A stretch of DNA of 64,000 bases from Wyeomyia smithii (taxonomy: Eukaryota; Arthropoda; Insecta; Diptera; Culicidae): NCBI RefSeq assembly GCF_029784165.1, contig NC_073695.1:57860790-57924789 (forward strand). Reading direction: 5' to 3'. The notes below the pieces were generated by a model. It searched no databases. It was not told the DNA's origin and saw nothing but the letters and a program-made list of their open reading frames with translations. How positions within the stretch are numbered: the first letter of the stretch is position 1; every line of letters starts with the position of its first letter. A program made the translations under genes and the position numbers. Positions 46,790 to 58,217 of this stretch are shown here, one piece after another.

Positions 46790-47810
46790 CAATTCATAGA
46801 AGTAAGTTGTCCGAAAAATACTGATAGATTATTTTTAAAGAAAATAAACCAAGGAATCCAGAAAAACATAAGTTTTGAACGGAAGTGTTGCCAGATAAAT
46901 TATTTATGTATTTGAAAAATAAATTAATATTTTTCGGCAAATGCAGCCATTTTGATCTTAAATTTGATAATTTCATCGTGTTCCTTGGAAAATTTCACAT
47001 AAGAAACAACTACCATCCCGAGTTAATATGAGCCAATCTCGAAATATAACATTTTTACGAAAAAAGTTGTAAACTTCGTAATTAATTTTTTTTACAATTT
47101 ATAGACGTAAGACACCCGAAAAATAGTGATAAGTGAATTTGAAGAAAATAAACCGAGGAATCCAGAAAAAATATTATTTTTGACCGGAAGTGTTGCCAGA
47201 TAGGTAATTTTTGTATTTTAAAACTAAATTTGCATTTTTCGGCAAATGCAGCTAATATTATTTTAAATTTGATGGTTTCATCGTATTTCTTGGAAACTTT
47301 TACGAAAGAAAATTTTATCACCTCGTGGTAATATGAGCCAATCTCGAGATATAGCATTTTTACGAAAATAGTTCTGAATATCGTAATTAATTTTTCGTAA
47401 ACAATTTATATCTCAAGATTGGCTCATATTACCATGGGGTGGTAAGTGCTTCTTACGTAAAATTTTCCGAGAAACACGATGAAACAATCAAATTTAAAAT
47501 AAAATTAGCTGCATTGGCCGAAAAATGCAAATTTAATATTAAAATAGAAAATAATCTATCTGGCAACACTTCCGGGCAAAAACTATATTTTTTCTGGATT
47601 CCTTGGTTTATTTTCTTCAAAATTCACCTATCACTATTTTTCGGGTGTCTTACGTCTATAAATTATAAAATAAAATAATTACGAAGTTCACAACTTTTTT
47701 CGTAAAAATGTTATATCTCGAGATTGGCTCATATTACCTCGGGGTGATAGTTGTTTCTTATGTGAAATTTTTCAAGAAACACGATGAAATTATCAAATTT
47801 AAGATAAATA
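46790..47810. repeat. Three related 300-bp units, two direct and one inverted
   Basis: Units at about 46790-47093 and 47094-47395 are direct copies, each with AATCCAGAAAAA, GGAAGTGTTGCCAGATA, TTTTTCGGCAAATGCAG and ATATGAGCCAATCTCG. A third, at about 47405-47745, is the inverted copy. The ORFs here are translations of these repeats, not genes. Confidence 0.8.
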
Positions 47811-47992
47811 ACTATATAATTTAAGATAATTATAATATTCACCGCGAATATTGGCTGAATATTGCACTGAATATGCGCTCTCACACTTCAGATTGAAGAG
47901 TTAGAGCATTGCATTCGACAAACTTGTAGTACTTCTTAGGGACTAAAAGTTTGTCATACGTTCTTTCTCAAAATTGTACTTGTGGAGCAAGC

Positions 47993-48093
47993 TACCCAAG
48001 TAACAAAACTGGTTTTATCAATGTTTTATAGCGCTGTTTTGGCTGTTTTAAGCGCTATAAAACATTGATAAAACCAATATTGTTACTAGGGTA
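47993..48093. mobile_element. 101-bp near-perfect hairpin
   Basis: The arms at 47993-48036 and about 48050-48093 (TTTTATCAATGTTTTATAGC on the left arm) are inverted with only three or so mismatches around a 14-bp loop. Probably a tiny foldback MITE; the stem is also long enough to resemble a small-RNA precursor. Confidence 0.75.
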
Positions 48094-49130
48094 TCGACAG
48101 GCGGTGAAAAAGTACCCAAAAATTGAATATGCAGCCTTGGTTTCGAGAGAAACCTCAGAAACTTTTTCACAATACTTGTATTCTCGAAAAATCACAAGGA
48201 AAAGCTATGTTCGCTGCTAGAATGACAGAAAATATAAAATTTTGCCAGTCCCGTGTTACAAATATACGCAAAACAGGCTCAGAGGTGATAGTAACTGTTT
48301 GAAAATTGTAGTGACGATCGTTAGACCAAATTGAAGTGTATTTATCGGAACAACTATGAACTTATTGTCCTATCGTTAGTCCTAGAGCGTTAAATTCTTG
48401 CATGATGGTTCTTCATATTGCAGAGAATCTTTCTGTAAAAGATTAGTGCTCTATGTCTTCATTAACCCCCTGGACGATAATGGGACTAACCTGACGATAA
48501 TAGAGGTGATACCCTATTTACTTTACATAATTGCATGTTGACAATTTTTAATAAACTGTTCGCCACTTAATAACTTTTTAAATTGTAAAATCTACGTACA
48601 GAACAACCGACGGAACTTCGGCAGGTTTCTCCAATAGCGGTGACGGAGTCGACGAAAGTCAACCCGTTCGCAATGATAAGACCTCTTTGTTCTTCGTAGC
48701 TTTTCCGATGAGACAAACTGGAGTAGACCAGTCGCTGCGGAATGCTAATTGATTAATCTTATTCTTTATTAAAATCGATTCGCTTTCATAGGCAAATGCA
48801 ATTGCCGAATTACTTAATTCTATGTGTGTATTTACATGTATGGCCAGATGTTTTTTTGACGAGTTGATGGCGTTTCGACCTTGTTTCCAGTCACATGCAG
48901 GGAGCTGTATGTCTTGTTATTGCTCGTCTTAAGTTTTACTCAGCTGCACTCTTTTGGCAGTGTAACACTTTAAGGTGAAACTGGACGGTGGCTTTTCCAT
49001 ATACATAATTTTGAGGTAAGGTTTCTTTTCACTTGACGATTTTGAGCTTAAAAATTTCAGCTTCCACCTAATAAATAGCGCTCGAATTGCTACTCTATGC
49101 ATGCGTCAGGAGCGCGAATAATCGATCAAT
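48094..49130. other. Gene-free stretch
   Basis: No gene, repeat boundary or RNA gene recognised. Confidence 0.45.
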
Positions 49131-49419
49131 GTTTCACACACGTCCCCGTGGTTCTGTGGTTAGCGATGTCTGTCGGCTAGCTCTCCCACACGGTTGTGAT
49201 ATCGGGTTCGATTCCCGATCGAGTCGAGGATCTTTTCGAGCTGGAAATTTTCTCGACTCAGCACTGGGGCACGGTGTATCGTTGTACTTATCCCTACACA
49301 TGCAAAATGTGCCAAAAACAATATCGATAACGAATTCTCTCAACTAATCTAGTTGATCGAGACCGCTATTAGCCCCAAGGCTAAGCGTGCGATATTGTTG
49401 TTTATCGTTTCACACACGT
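49131..49419 (+). mobile_element. tRNA-derived SINE (family C)
   Basis: The body is about 49144-49406. Its head has an A-box-like TGGTTCTGTGGTTAGCG and a B-box GGTTCGATTCCC, and it ends in a TTGTTG tail. The perfect 13-bp duplication GTTTCACACACGT flanks it (49131-49143, 49407-49419). The body is unlike families A and B. The head is too divergent and runs into SINE body, so it is not called as a tRNA gene. Confidence 0.88.
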
Positions 49420-50156
49420 AGTTTTAATTATTTTCAAGAAATTCAAAATTCTGGAGTTCTACTTAATTTAGGACTAAGACATAGATTCAGCTCCAAAAGG
49501 TTGAAATGAGAAAAGTTGGTTTTTCCAGATTTCCCTAGCGTATATGAAGGGTATTGTTCATTTAGATAGGGGTTCTTTTTAGCCCGTTGTTCGCGAAGCA
49601 CTAGCACTCAGATAAACAGATTTACTTGATTTAAGTGCTGTTTTTATTGGAAGGAAGGTTTTATTAGAAATTTATGAAAAGTGTTCCGGCCGACTCAATA
49701 TTCTCTTTATGCTTGTTTTTTTTTTACTGGTCTGTATTGACGAAATATCGATGAGGCACAAACAGGCAAATTGTAGTGAAAAGTTTTCATGCAAAGCCAC
49801 ATCGAATTGGGCACTATTATCAATTTGGTTTTATATGATTTGTGAATTCAACCCGGTGTCATGCTTGAAGTCAATTAGTAGAAATTAACTATTCGATCGT
49901 CATAGTCTGCTATTCCCGCTATTTCATATTCGCGGATTTCATGCACTGCCGCTGCTCAAGACAATTCTGGTAGTATACCTTCGGGGGTAAAAACTGAACT
50001 CTCAAAACAACAAAACTCACTTCTCAGAGAGTGAACGAAACGTGTTTGAAACTGGTGCGAATTCGCCAGCCATCGTCAGTTTCAATCGATAAAGCGCGCC
50101 GTGCAAATCGTGTTTAGTATCTCTCCACAGATACTGGTGGAATTCACCGTTAAATA
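49420..50156. other. Upstream region of sHSP-3
   Basis: No second gene. I looked for a heat-shock element within 170 bp of the sHSP-3 ATG and saw none with three good units, nor a clear TATA box, so its control may differ from sHSP-1. Confidence 0.4.
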
Positions 50157-50845
50157 ATGTCCATGGTTCCGATACTGTTCCGTGATTGGTGGGACGATGT
50201 GTGGGATCCCCCGTTGCGTAGTTCTCGACTACTGGATCAGCACTTTGCCAGCGGACTACTGGCGGATGACCTATTCGGTGCTGTAACCGCCTGTCCAAGG
50301 GGTCCATCCTACCGTGGCAGGCATGGGTATTACCAGCGGCCTTGGCGCACGTTACGCTCTCATCACGATACCGGATCGTTCGTAGATTTGGACCACAGTA
50401 GATTCCAAATCAACCTGGACGTGCAGCAGTTTGCCCCGGATGAGATAAGTGTCCGCATGGTGGATGATACGGTTGTCGTTGAGGGGAAGCACGAGGAGAA
50501 ACAGGACGAGCATGGATTTGTGTCGCGACACTTTGTCCGCAAATATGCGCTGCCAAGTAGGTGCTAATTTATTTCCGTTTATGTATAGTTTAGAGGTGTG
50601 TTTGGCTTGCGGTGATATGTATCTATAACTATATGTATTCTATGGTATTGATTTCTGCAGGTGGCCACGAGCCAGAGGATGTTGTCTCGTCTCTTTCGTC
50701 GGACGGCATCCTGACCGTCACTGCGCCAAAGAAGGTGGAGGCTCCAGCTGCCAACGAGCGAGTAGTTCCGATTACACAAAGTGATGAAGTTGTTAAGGAA
50801 GGGAAAGCCGATAAAACGCAGAGTGATGCTAGCAAGCAGAATTGA
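50157..50845 (+). CDS. l(2)efl: Small heat-shock protein sHSP-3, l(2)efl-like
   Basis: Two exons, 50157-50556 and 50661-50845, with a 104-bp intron (donor GTAGGT, acceptor TTTCTGCAG) give 194 aa. The N-terminus MSMVPILFRDWWDD and the following SRLLDQHF match what is known of the Drosophila l(2)efl/alphaB-crystallin-like protein better than its two neighbours do. The alpha-crystallin domain is about residues 80-158, with VVVEGKHEEKQDEHG and VVSSLSSDGILTVTAP. VPI (169-171) is the oligomerisation motif. The tail is Lys/Asp-rich. The intron is phase 1 after CCA (Pro), exactly as in sHSP-2. An in-frame start is supported by homology of the first ten residues. Orthology to l(2)efl is an inference from memory of the family; membership of the family is certain. 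Confidence 0.93.
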
Positions 50846-51622
50846 GAATTTAGGTCTTTATCTATAACTAATTCACCTAACTAGATAATCATTGATTACC
50901 ACTGTTCTGTATTACAATTTATTGTTATCAATTTGATAACTTTTGCTGATGTAGAATCTAGAGTTAAAGTGCAGCCTAGTACTGCTTTCAGATGTATTAA
51001 ACTTGCATCATCAATGAATAGGAATTAATATTACATTCAAGTTATCCATTACGTTATTTTTTCTGAGTATTTCAATTTGAAAAGCATAAAACAAACAATG
51101 AATTTTTGCAAAAGAATCTATCTATAGTAACTTTCAAATACTGGAAGCGAAGATGGGTGTAATTATTAATTCATGTTCTATTATTTATATTTCGTGACCT
51201 ACCACAAAAATGACATTCCAGCACTATTGAATAATTCTATGTTTTCCATTATATTAAGCGATTTTAATCGTTTTCACAGTTAAGTGAATTTAATTGAGTA
51301 AAATCTAAAGCAGCGAGATAAGAAAACAAAATTCAGTGATACATACTTAAAATAAAAACCTATGTTATTGCGAGTTAATCATCATACTCAAGGATTGCAA
51401 CGATATTGGCGGAAAATTGTTTGTGACCTACCGCTTCTAAATTAGTAAGCTTGTGTAGTTCGATTGTACTAAACTAGGGTAGGATGCTTTGAAATTATTT
51501 ACAGAAGATTAATCTGAATCCTGGACTATATGGGAACTATAATATTACTAATCTACAATTTTTAAAATACAATTGTAGTGGTTTTTGAGAATAAATAAAC
51601 AAACGCAAATGAATATTATTTG
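50846..51622. other. 3' flank of sHSP-3
   Basis: AT-rich, no second gene recognised. No AATAAA close to the stop codon; one occurs near 51350 and another near 51590. Confidence 0.4.
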
Positions 51623-51775
51623 TTAGGCCTCTGCCATGGTGAACGCCAACGCGAACGATCGGGCGAGGTTTTTTGCCGTAGGTTAATGAACAGCTCTACT
51701 TACGGCTGTTCATTAATCTCCGGCAAGAATCTCGCCCGATCGTTCGCGTTGGCATTCAGCATGCCAGAGGCCTTA
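51623..51775. mobile_element. 147-bp Harbinger-like foldback MITE
   Basis: 51626-51772 is an almost complete palindrome beginning GGCCTCTGCCATG and containing GCGAACGATCGGGCGAG in both arms, with a loop of about 10 bp. TTA flanks both ends (51623-51625, 51773-51775), the PIF/Harbinger-type target. Confidence 0.85.
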
Positions 51776-52204
51776 AGCAATGTTGAGCACCGATGGAAAA
51801 AAATCGCTTCTAGCGACTAATGAATACGTATAAACCAAGCCTATGATGCGTTGACATCGTCGTCAGTGTGCGAGTTATTCTTATTCTTCGCACATTTGCA
51901 AACAGACCTCCATGGTAGGTGAATAACGAAGATCACAAAAGAGCACCATATAAAAAAAATCGTTACTGGTGCACTCTCTCCGCCTTCCTTCTTACGATGT
52001 ACTTTTCATCGTGGGAGCACGCAATATATCCCAGTAAGAATTGTCGGGCCGATGTCGGACCAATTCGCGTCCGATTCTCCGATAGATCGGTCCGACAACG
52101 GGTGGACATTTGGCTCAACATCGGTCCGATATCGTGCTCAAATGCAACAAAAATGTCGGACCAGGGTTCATTCGCTCCTAGGGGTTCATTCGCCTTCGTG
52201 CGTC

Positions 52205-52305
52205 GCGGGCGAGAGGGAAGTTTAGTTGTGTTTGTTTTGAAGCAAGTCCGGTGCGGCTGGCATGCGGACTTGGTCAAAACAAACACAACCAAACTTCTCC
52301 TGCCG
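52205..52305. repeat. 100-bp hairpin next to the tandem array
   Basis: 52205-52250 and 52264-52305 are inverted copies (AAGTTTAGTTGTGTTTGTTT against its complement) around CGGACTT/AAGTCCG and a GC-rich loop. A small direct repeat, GGGTTCATTCGC, lies just upstream. Possibly the edge of a larger element starting near 52030, where TCGGACC motifs are also inverted. Confidence 0.65.
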
Positions 52306-52320
52306 CAAAGAGATCACGAT

Positions 52321-54247
52321 GGCGGGGTGTGCGATTCAATCTTCATTGTATGCGACGCAGCAACGGCGGTGTGCAGGTTGCTTTGTTTTGATTATTTTGA
52401 TAGCGCGGTTTTGGATTAGAGCGCTTCATTTATTTTAGGATGGTGCATGATTAATTATATTTATCCACTATATAAAAATGGATTTACGTAACGCAGATTT
52501 TATTAATATTATTCCCGCCGTTACTGAGGTGCACAATAAGCACCATCATTTTAAATCAAGAAAGTAAGCGGTGACATGTGCGTTTTATTGCAATAAAATA
52601 TTTGTAGAGTTCGGAACAATATATTTGTGAAACATTTAGGGTTTCTTAATAATAAAAATTGTGATATCATTCACATAACGTAAAACGTGGTGGCGGGGCT
52701 GTGCGATTCAAACCTCATTGTGTGCGATGCAACTACGGCGATGTGCAGGTTGCTTAATTTTGATTATTTTGATAGCGCAGTGTTGGATTAGAGCGCTTAA
52801 TTTATTTTAGGATGGTGCATGATTAATTATTTTATTCCACTATATAAAAATGGATTTACGTAACGCAGATTTTATTGATGTTATTTCCGCCGTTACCGAG
52901 GTGCACAATAAGCACCATCATTTTAAATCGTTTAAAATCAAGAAAGTAAGCGGTGACATGTACGTTTTATTGCAAGAAAATATTCGTTGAGTTCAAAACA
53001 ATATATTTGTGAAACATTTAGGGCTTCTAAATTATAAAAATTGTGATATCAGTCGTATAATGTAAAACGTGGTGGCGGGGCTGTGCAATTTATACCTAGT
53101 GGTATGCGACACAGCAGCGGCGGTGTACAGATTGCTTTGTTTTGATTATTTTTATAGCGCAGTATTGAATTAGAGGGCTTCATTCATACGATGCTTCATG
53201 ATTAATCTACTATATTAAAATGGAATTACGTAATGCAGATCTTATTGATATCATTCCCGCCATTTTTGAGGTGCAATGGTAATGGTAATTATTTTAAATC
53301 GTTCTAAGTCATAAAAGTAAGCTGTGACGTGTACGTTCTATTGCAAATAATATTCGTAGAGTTCGAAACAATATATTTGTAAAACATTTAGGGTTTCTCA
53401 ATAATAAAAATTGTTTTATTATTCACATAACGTAAAACGTGGTGACGGGGCTATGCGATTCAAACCTCGTTATGTGCGATGCAGCAACGGCGATGTAGCT
53501 TTGTTTGTTTTGATTATACAGGTTGCTTTGTTTTGATTATTTTGATAGCGCAATATTGGATTAGAGCGCTTCATTTATAGGATGGTGCATGATTAATTAT
53601 TTTTATCCACTATATAAAAATGGATTTACGTAACGCAGATTTTATTGATATTATTCCCGCCGTTACTGAGGTGCACAATAAGCACCATCATTTTAAATTG
53701 TTTCAAATCAAAAAAAGTAAGCTGTTACATGTACGTTTTGTTACAAGAAAATATTCGTAGAGTTTGAAGAATATATTTGTGAAACATGTAGGGTTTCTTA
53801 AGAATGAAAACTGTGATATCATTCACATAATGTAAAACGTGGCGGCGGGGCTGTGCGAATTATACCGACTGGGGTGCGACGCAACAACGACGATGTGCAG
53901 GTTGCTTTGTTTTGATTATTTTGATAGCGCAGTATTGGATTAGAGCACTTCATTTATAGGATGGCGCATGATTAATTATTTTTATCTACTATATAAAAAT
54001 GAAATTTCGTAACGCCGAGCTTATTGATACTATTCCCGCCGTTTCTAAGGTACACAATAAGCACCATGATTTTAAATCGTCCTTATCAAGAAAGTAAGCA
54101 GTGGCATGTATGTTTTATCGCAAGGAAATATTGGTAGAGGTCGAGGCAATATATTTGTGAAACAGTTACGGTTTTGTGATAATAAAAATTGTGATTTTTT
54201 TTCTTCATCTAAATGATAAAAATTGTGATATCATTCACATAACATTT
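52321..54247 (+). repeat. Five-copy tandem array, about 375 bp per monomer
   Basis: Monomers start at the GGCGGGG-type motif at about 52321, 52692, 53074, 53444 and 53844 (periods 371, 382, 370 and 400 bp). The 400-bp copy contains a 28-bp internal duplication of the TTTGTTTTGATTAT segment. All share GATTATTTTGATAGCGC, ACTATATAAAAATGGA and TTCCCGCCGTTACTGAGG with minor changes. The last monomer decays at its end. Sequence divergence is low enough for a local satellite-like amplification. Confidence 0.9.
52850..52990 (+). CDS. 46-codon ORF inside tandem monomer 2
   Basis: In the second monomer the ATG after TATATAAAA opens a 46-aa frame: MDLRNADFIDVISAVTEVHN, then a His/Lys-rich middle, ending LLQENIR. 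The same start and first 20-30 residues are readable in copies 1, 4 and 5 (MDLRNADF or MKFRNAEL), but small deletions or stops end those frames early; copy 3 is shorter still. Only copy 2 is intact. It may be the relic of a duplicated exon or a chance frame preserved by recent amplification. No family recognised. Confidence 0.3.
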   Translation: MDLRNADFIDVISAVTEVHNKHHHFKSFKIKKVSGDMYVLLQENIR

Positions 54248-55727
54248 AACATGAATAAAACCTGACTTTTTTTCGTTCAACCTTCAACGTTCACCATATA
54301 ATTCGAAATTCAAAGCGATGGCATGTGGTTGATATTCAGACGAGGCATTCGAGGAGAAATTATAGGTATTTGATTACTAAAGATATAATTCACAAGACTT
54401 CGAAAAACATGAAAAACCGTGACTTTTCATGCTTGATTTACCTCTAAATCAAAGTCTGAAGCGATGATTTGTGTTTTTTTTTTCTATAATAAAATGTTTG
54501 TTATTGTTTCGGATAGACATGTGTGGGAAAGTTATGGTTTTTTTTTTACTAAAAACTGAGTTTATAATGCAAAATCATGTCTTTTTATGCTCCATTTTTT
54601 CTTTAAATCGTAGTTCTTTTTTTTTCTACATTAAAATGTTCGGAAAAATATTTGAGGAGAAATATGTTTCACGCATATTTCAAGCAGTTTTGTGAATAAT
54701 GACTTTTAATGCTCAAACTTCATCTAAATCAACATTAAAAGCGATGATATGTTTTTTTTTTCAAAAAAAATGTTTGATGATGTTTAGAAGAGACATTTGA
54801 GGAGAAACAACAGGTACCTGATAACTAAAAATTGAGATATTATTCACCACATAAAACATTCATAATGATGATATTTATTGCGTGATTCGCCTCTAACTCG
54901 AATTTCAAAGCAATGACATAAAGTGATTTCTTACATTGAAATGTTCGGTAATGCTTAGCAATGAAATTTAAGGATATATGACAAATGAATAAAATATGGA
55001 AATATATTGCAAATAACTCAATCTGATAAATAAAAATGAGATATTATTCATAAAATTACGAAGACATGTAAAATCATGAAAGTTAGTAGCCCAAAAATTG
55101 ATAAATTTTAATCACATTAAATCGTTGATTCAAATGTGCACGCGAAGTGATGGTTTTGAATATCCATATTCTAAGCACCGATCTTATTTTTCCGCGTTTC
55201 GAACTTATGCGGTTTTTTACGCTAAACGGTGCACTAGATGCGACATTATGCGCACTGTGCATAAGCTAAAAAAATCTAATGTCGCACGCAAAACATTTTT
55301 TTTTAATTTTCTGCTGGAACGGTATAATATATGACAAATATATGTGTGCCGCCAATCTCAGACACGAAGCTATTTTCATCAAATACGTAACTACAAACAT
55401 TGTAACAATCGTGATTTATCTTGCAGATTGTTAGACCTAAACTTAAAAATAAAAAAAAAAACAACCCTAAATGGTCATCTTATATCAGCTCCAGCTGCCA
55501 TATTTAATTTTGTGATGGTAATTTCCGGTTTTTGGCGAACAGCCCAAGGTAGTCAAATACCATCCAATTTTAGTGTTTTCAGAAACAGGATGATGCCCAG
55601 AGGCCAGAAATTATTCACAACAGCCCAATAGATTTTGTATTTAAAATGACGATTGGAGTATCAGAGGTGAAACGTAATATTTCTGAAGTGAAGTGCGGCA
55701 GAGAAATATAAAAAAAAATGATTCGTA
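54248..55727. other. Gene-free AT-rich stretch
   Basis: Low-complexity T-runs and degenerate short repeats (for example AAAGCGATGATATG). One unit of the CTTCCGGTTT repeat is seen near 55500-55630. No gene supported. Confidence 0.45.
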
Positions 55728-56898
55728 TAACCGTTATGTGCTTGACGGAGTACCCGGGTACCTTTTAAAGTTTCATAAAACGGAATTTCATAGTTCACTG
55801 CAATCAAAGCTCATTGAAAGGGAACTTTTGATAACTTTAATTTTTATGTAATAACAATATGCCTAACGGGGTACCCGCGTACCCAAAGATTGTAATTCTT
55901 GTAACATTGACAATTATCTTCCGATTTCGACACTTTTAGCATCAAAAGATTCAGTTACTTCTCTGCATTGAAATCAGATTCAGTGGTGCCTCGAAAGAAT
56001 TTTCTCATTGCCGAAAATCTGGGTTTTCGGAGATATGTTGCAAAACTGAAGAATTTCATGAATTTTCGAGCAGAATCTTATAAAACTACTTCCATAGGCC
56101 ATTTTTATGGTGTTATAGTGATATTCCTTCGAAATGGCCCTTACGGAACAGATTCCACCGGGGCTTCTAGTGGACATACAAAACAATTGGATAACACAAT
56201 GTCACATACTATCCATTATGAATATTTTCAAAACCGGTATTATATCTAGAGACTGTCAAACGAACCCCGACGACATTTTGCATTCCAAAATGACCACTTC
56301 CGCTATCTGGAAGAGAAACAAATTGACCGAATACGATCGAATATAGATAATTCCGAAATCGGGATGGTGCCTATAGACCGGAAATCAACTCCAGACGCAA
56401 TTTAGAAAACCGAGAGGGTGACTTCCGGTTTCTGGAAAACAGCCATAATTGACTAAATAGCACCCTATATGAGTACTTTCGGAATCTAAATGATGTCCGG
56501 AGACCTGAAAACGACCTCAGCGGCCATTTAGAGTATCAAAATGGCGACCTCCGGTTTCTGTAAAAGATTAAAAAATGGCCGAATGCCAGCCAAGATGGGT
56601 ATATCCGGAACGTGAGACACCAATTGTAATTATTCCAATAATATTATCAAATATTCATAAAAATCCTCAGTTTCAAAACATATTACCGAAAAAAAAAACG
56701 GATTTCCGAGAATGAGAATTTCTTTTCGGAGCACCGCTGACACTGATTCCAATGGAGATGGTAGAGTTGCTGAATCTTTGAGTACTAAAACTATTGAAAT
56801 CAGATGAAAATTGTGAAAGTTACAAGAGTTTCAATTTATGGATACCCGGGTACCCGCCGGGCATTTAAGGGTGTTTTTTGTCGAGCACATAACGGTTA
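55728..56898. mobile_element. 1.17-kb TA-flanked TIR element
   Basis: 55730-56896 has ends ACCGTTATGTGCTTGA and the complement of ACCGTTATGTGCTCGA, with TA on each side (55728-55729, 56897-56898). TACCCGGGTACC-type palindromes sit near both ends. The interior includes a degenerate tandem repeat of about 125 bp at 56288-56580 built on CTTCCGGTTTCTGGA. No transposase ORF; non-autonomous. Confidence 0.8.
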
Positions 56899-57900
56899 AT
56901 TTCAAATCTATCCCGAGCATCGCCGGAAGGGTTCAACTAGTAAATAATATCGAATCAATTATTATATTTAATAAAAAGTGTGTATCAATATTACAACGTC
57001 GCAGGTGTTTGAGTTCATGAATAATTAGACTTGTGTAGGTCATTCGCATTTCCAGGTGCGACAGCCGAAGTGATGACGTGCCTCTAATTTTTAATACAGC
57101 GCTATTTCGATCTTGTTCACACCAAACCGCCGTGTAATGTCCGGGACAGTGTTATGTTGTCGCCGTGCGAATGAAAAATATCGTTGCCGACGATATTTTT
57201 TGCTTCCCGGAGAGTGCACGGCAGCAACTTGCGAAGTTTTTACTAGGGTAATCGCTCTTATATTAATCTCATCACGCCTTTCTGATCAATTTATCGTCAA
57301 ATTTTACCATATTTTCAACGTAAAACTTTCAACCACTTGACAAAATCGAGAAGCAAATAGATTTACTTTCAAAATTTGCAGAAATTTGACGGGAAATTTA
57401 ACAAATGAGAGAAATTAGAGAAGATTAATATAGGTGCACCTAGGTGCTGAGATGAATAATGGAACGATTACCCTATGTGGCAGTGAAATATTTTCGTTCT
57501 TTTATTGCATTTGCACCACGGCTTGGACACTGCCCGGAAGCAGTGGGAATAGCGCTTAATTCGCATATAACTTTATATATACAACCCAGAAGTGGACAGG
57601 TATGACAAGAGTGGCGCAGAGTCTGAAGCAAGAACAACCAAACGAACCGGTAAACGCTGAACCAAACGAGCAAAATAAATAAACTTTACTACTACGCTAG
57701 ACTTGTCGGAAAGGGTATTGTAATCATTAAACAAAAGTTCACAATAAATTGAGTTTTTACTCTTTTTGTTTATTTTGATCATTTTCACATCTAAAATACC
57801 GTAAACAGATTAAATTGAATTAAATTAAGATTTCTTCTTTTTGTTCATTTATTGGAATCATTTTCTGTTAACCACAAGACATGTGTATGTACGCAGCTTT
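56899..57900. other. Gene-free stretch
   Basis: No supported gene or element; short ORFs only. Confidence 0.4.
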
Positions 57901-58217
57901 TCAATTGTGTTGGCTTGTTTGCCCGATCGATGTCGCAATCGCTGAATCGTTCGTATCTAAGAAGTAAAATAAAGTAAAAACATAAGCAACTGTTCTCATA
58001 ACGGGAACATTAAATTTTTACCTTGGCATTCCCGCAAAGGCAAATCTACCAATCCCTTTGGAGCTTTCTGAACTTTCCAGTTGATTGTTGAACCATGCTG
58101 TAATGTTGTTCCAAGAGTTTCCACGGAGCTGCTTAGAGGCAACAATTCATCGTCGGTACCAGTTCCAGCAACAGTCGCAATAGTCCTAGCAGCTGCAGTA
58201 GTCTCAACGTCTTTTGT
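57901..58217 (-). CDS. Coding-looking two-exon fragment, unknown product
   Basis: On the minus strand an AG at the upstream edge is followed by a 65-codon open exon (58022-58217), donor CAAG/GTAAAA, a 65-bp intron with acceptor TTTTACTTCTTAG, and a short terminal exon (57901-57956) with a TGA stop. The product includes TTAAARTIATVAGTGTDDEL and INWKVQKAPKGLVDLPLREC. The good splice signals and preserved frame suggest a real gene end, but no upstream start was found. A further coding-like stretch, PQGYKVRFVKRMLYINYEQD, lies on the same strand at about 58485-58619. Possibly a decayed gene. Confidence 0.35.

Noticed and set aside
46526..46915. 129-codon plus-strand ORF
   Set aside because: It runs into the 46.8-47.8 kb repeat units and has no recognisable domain.
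49144..49222. Possible standalone tRNA gene
   Set aside because: A and B boxes are present, but the segment continues into a SINE body and is bounded by a 13-bp target-site duplication.
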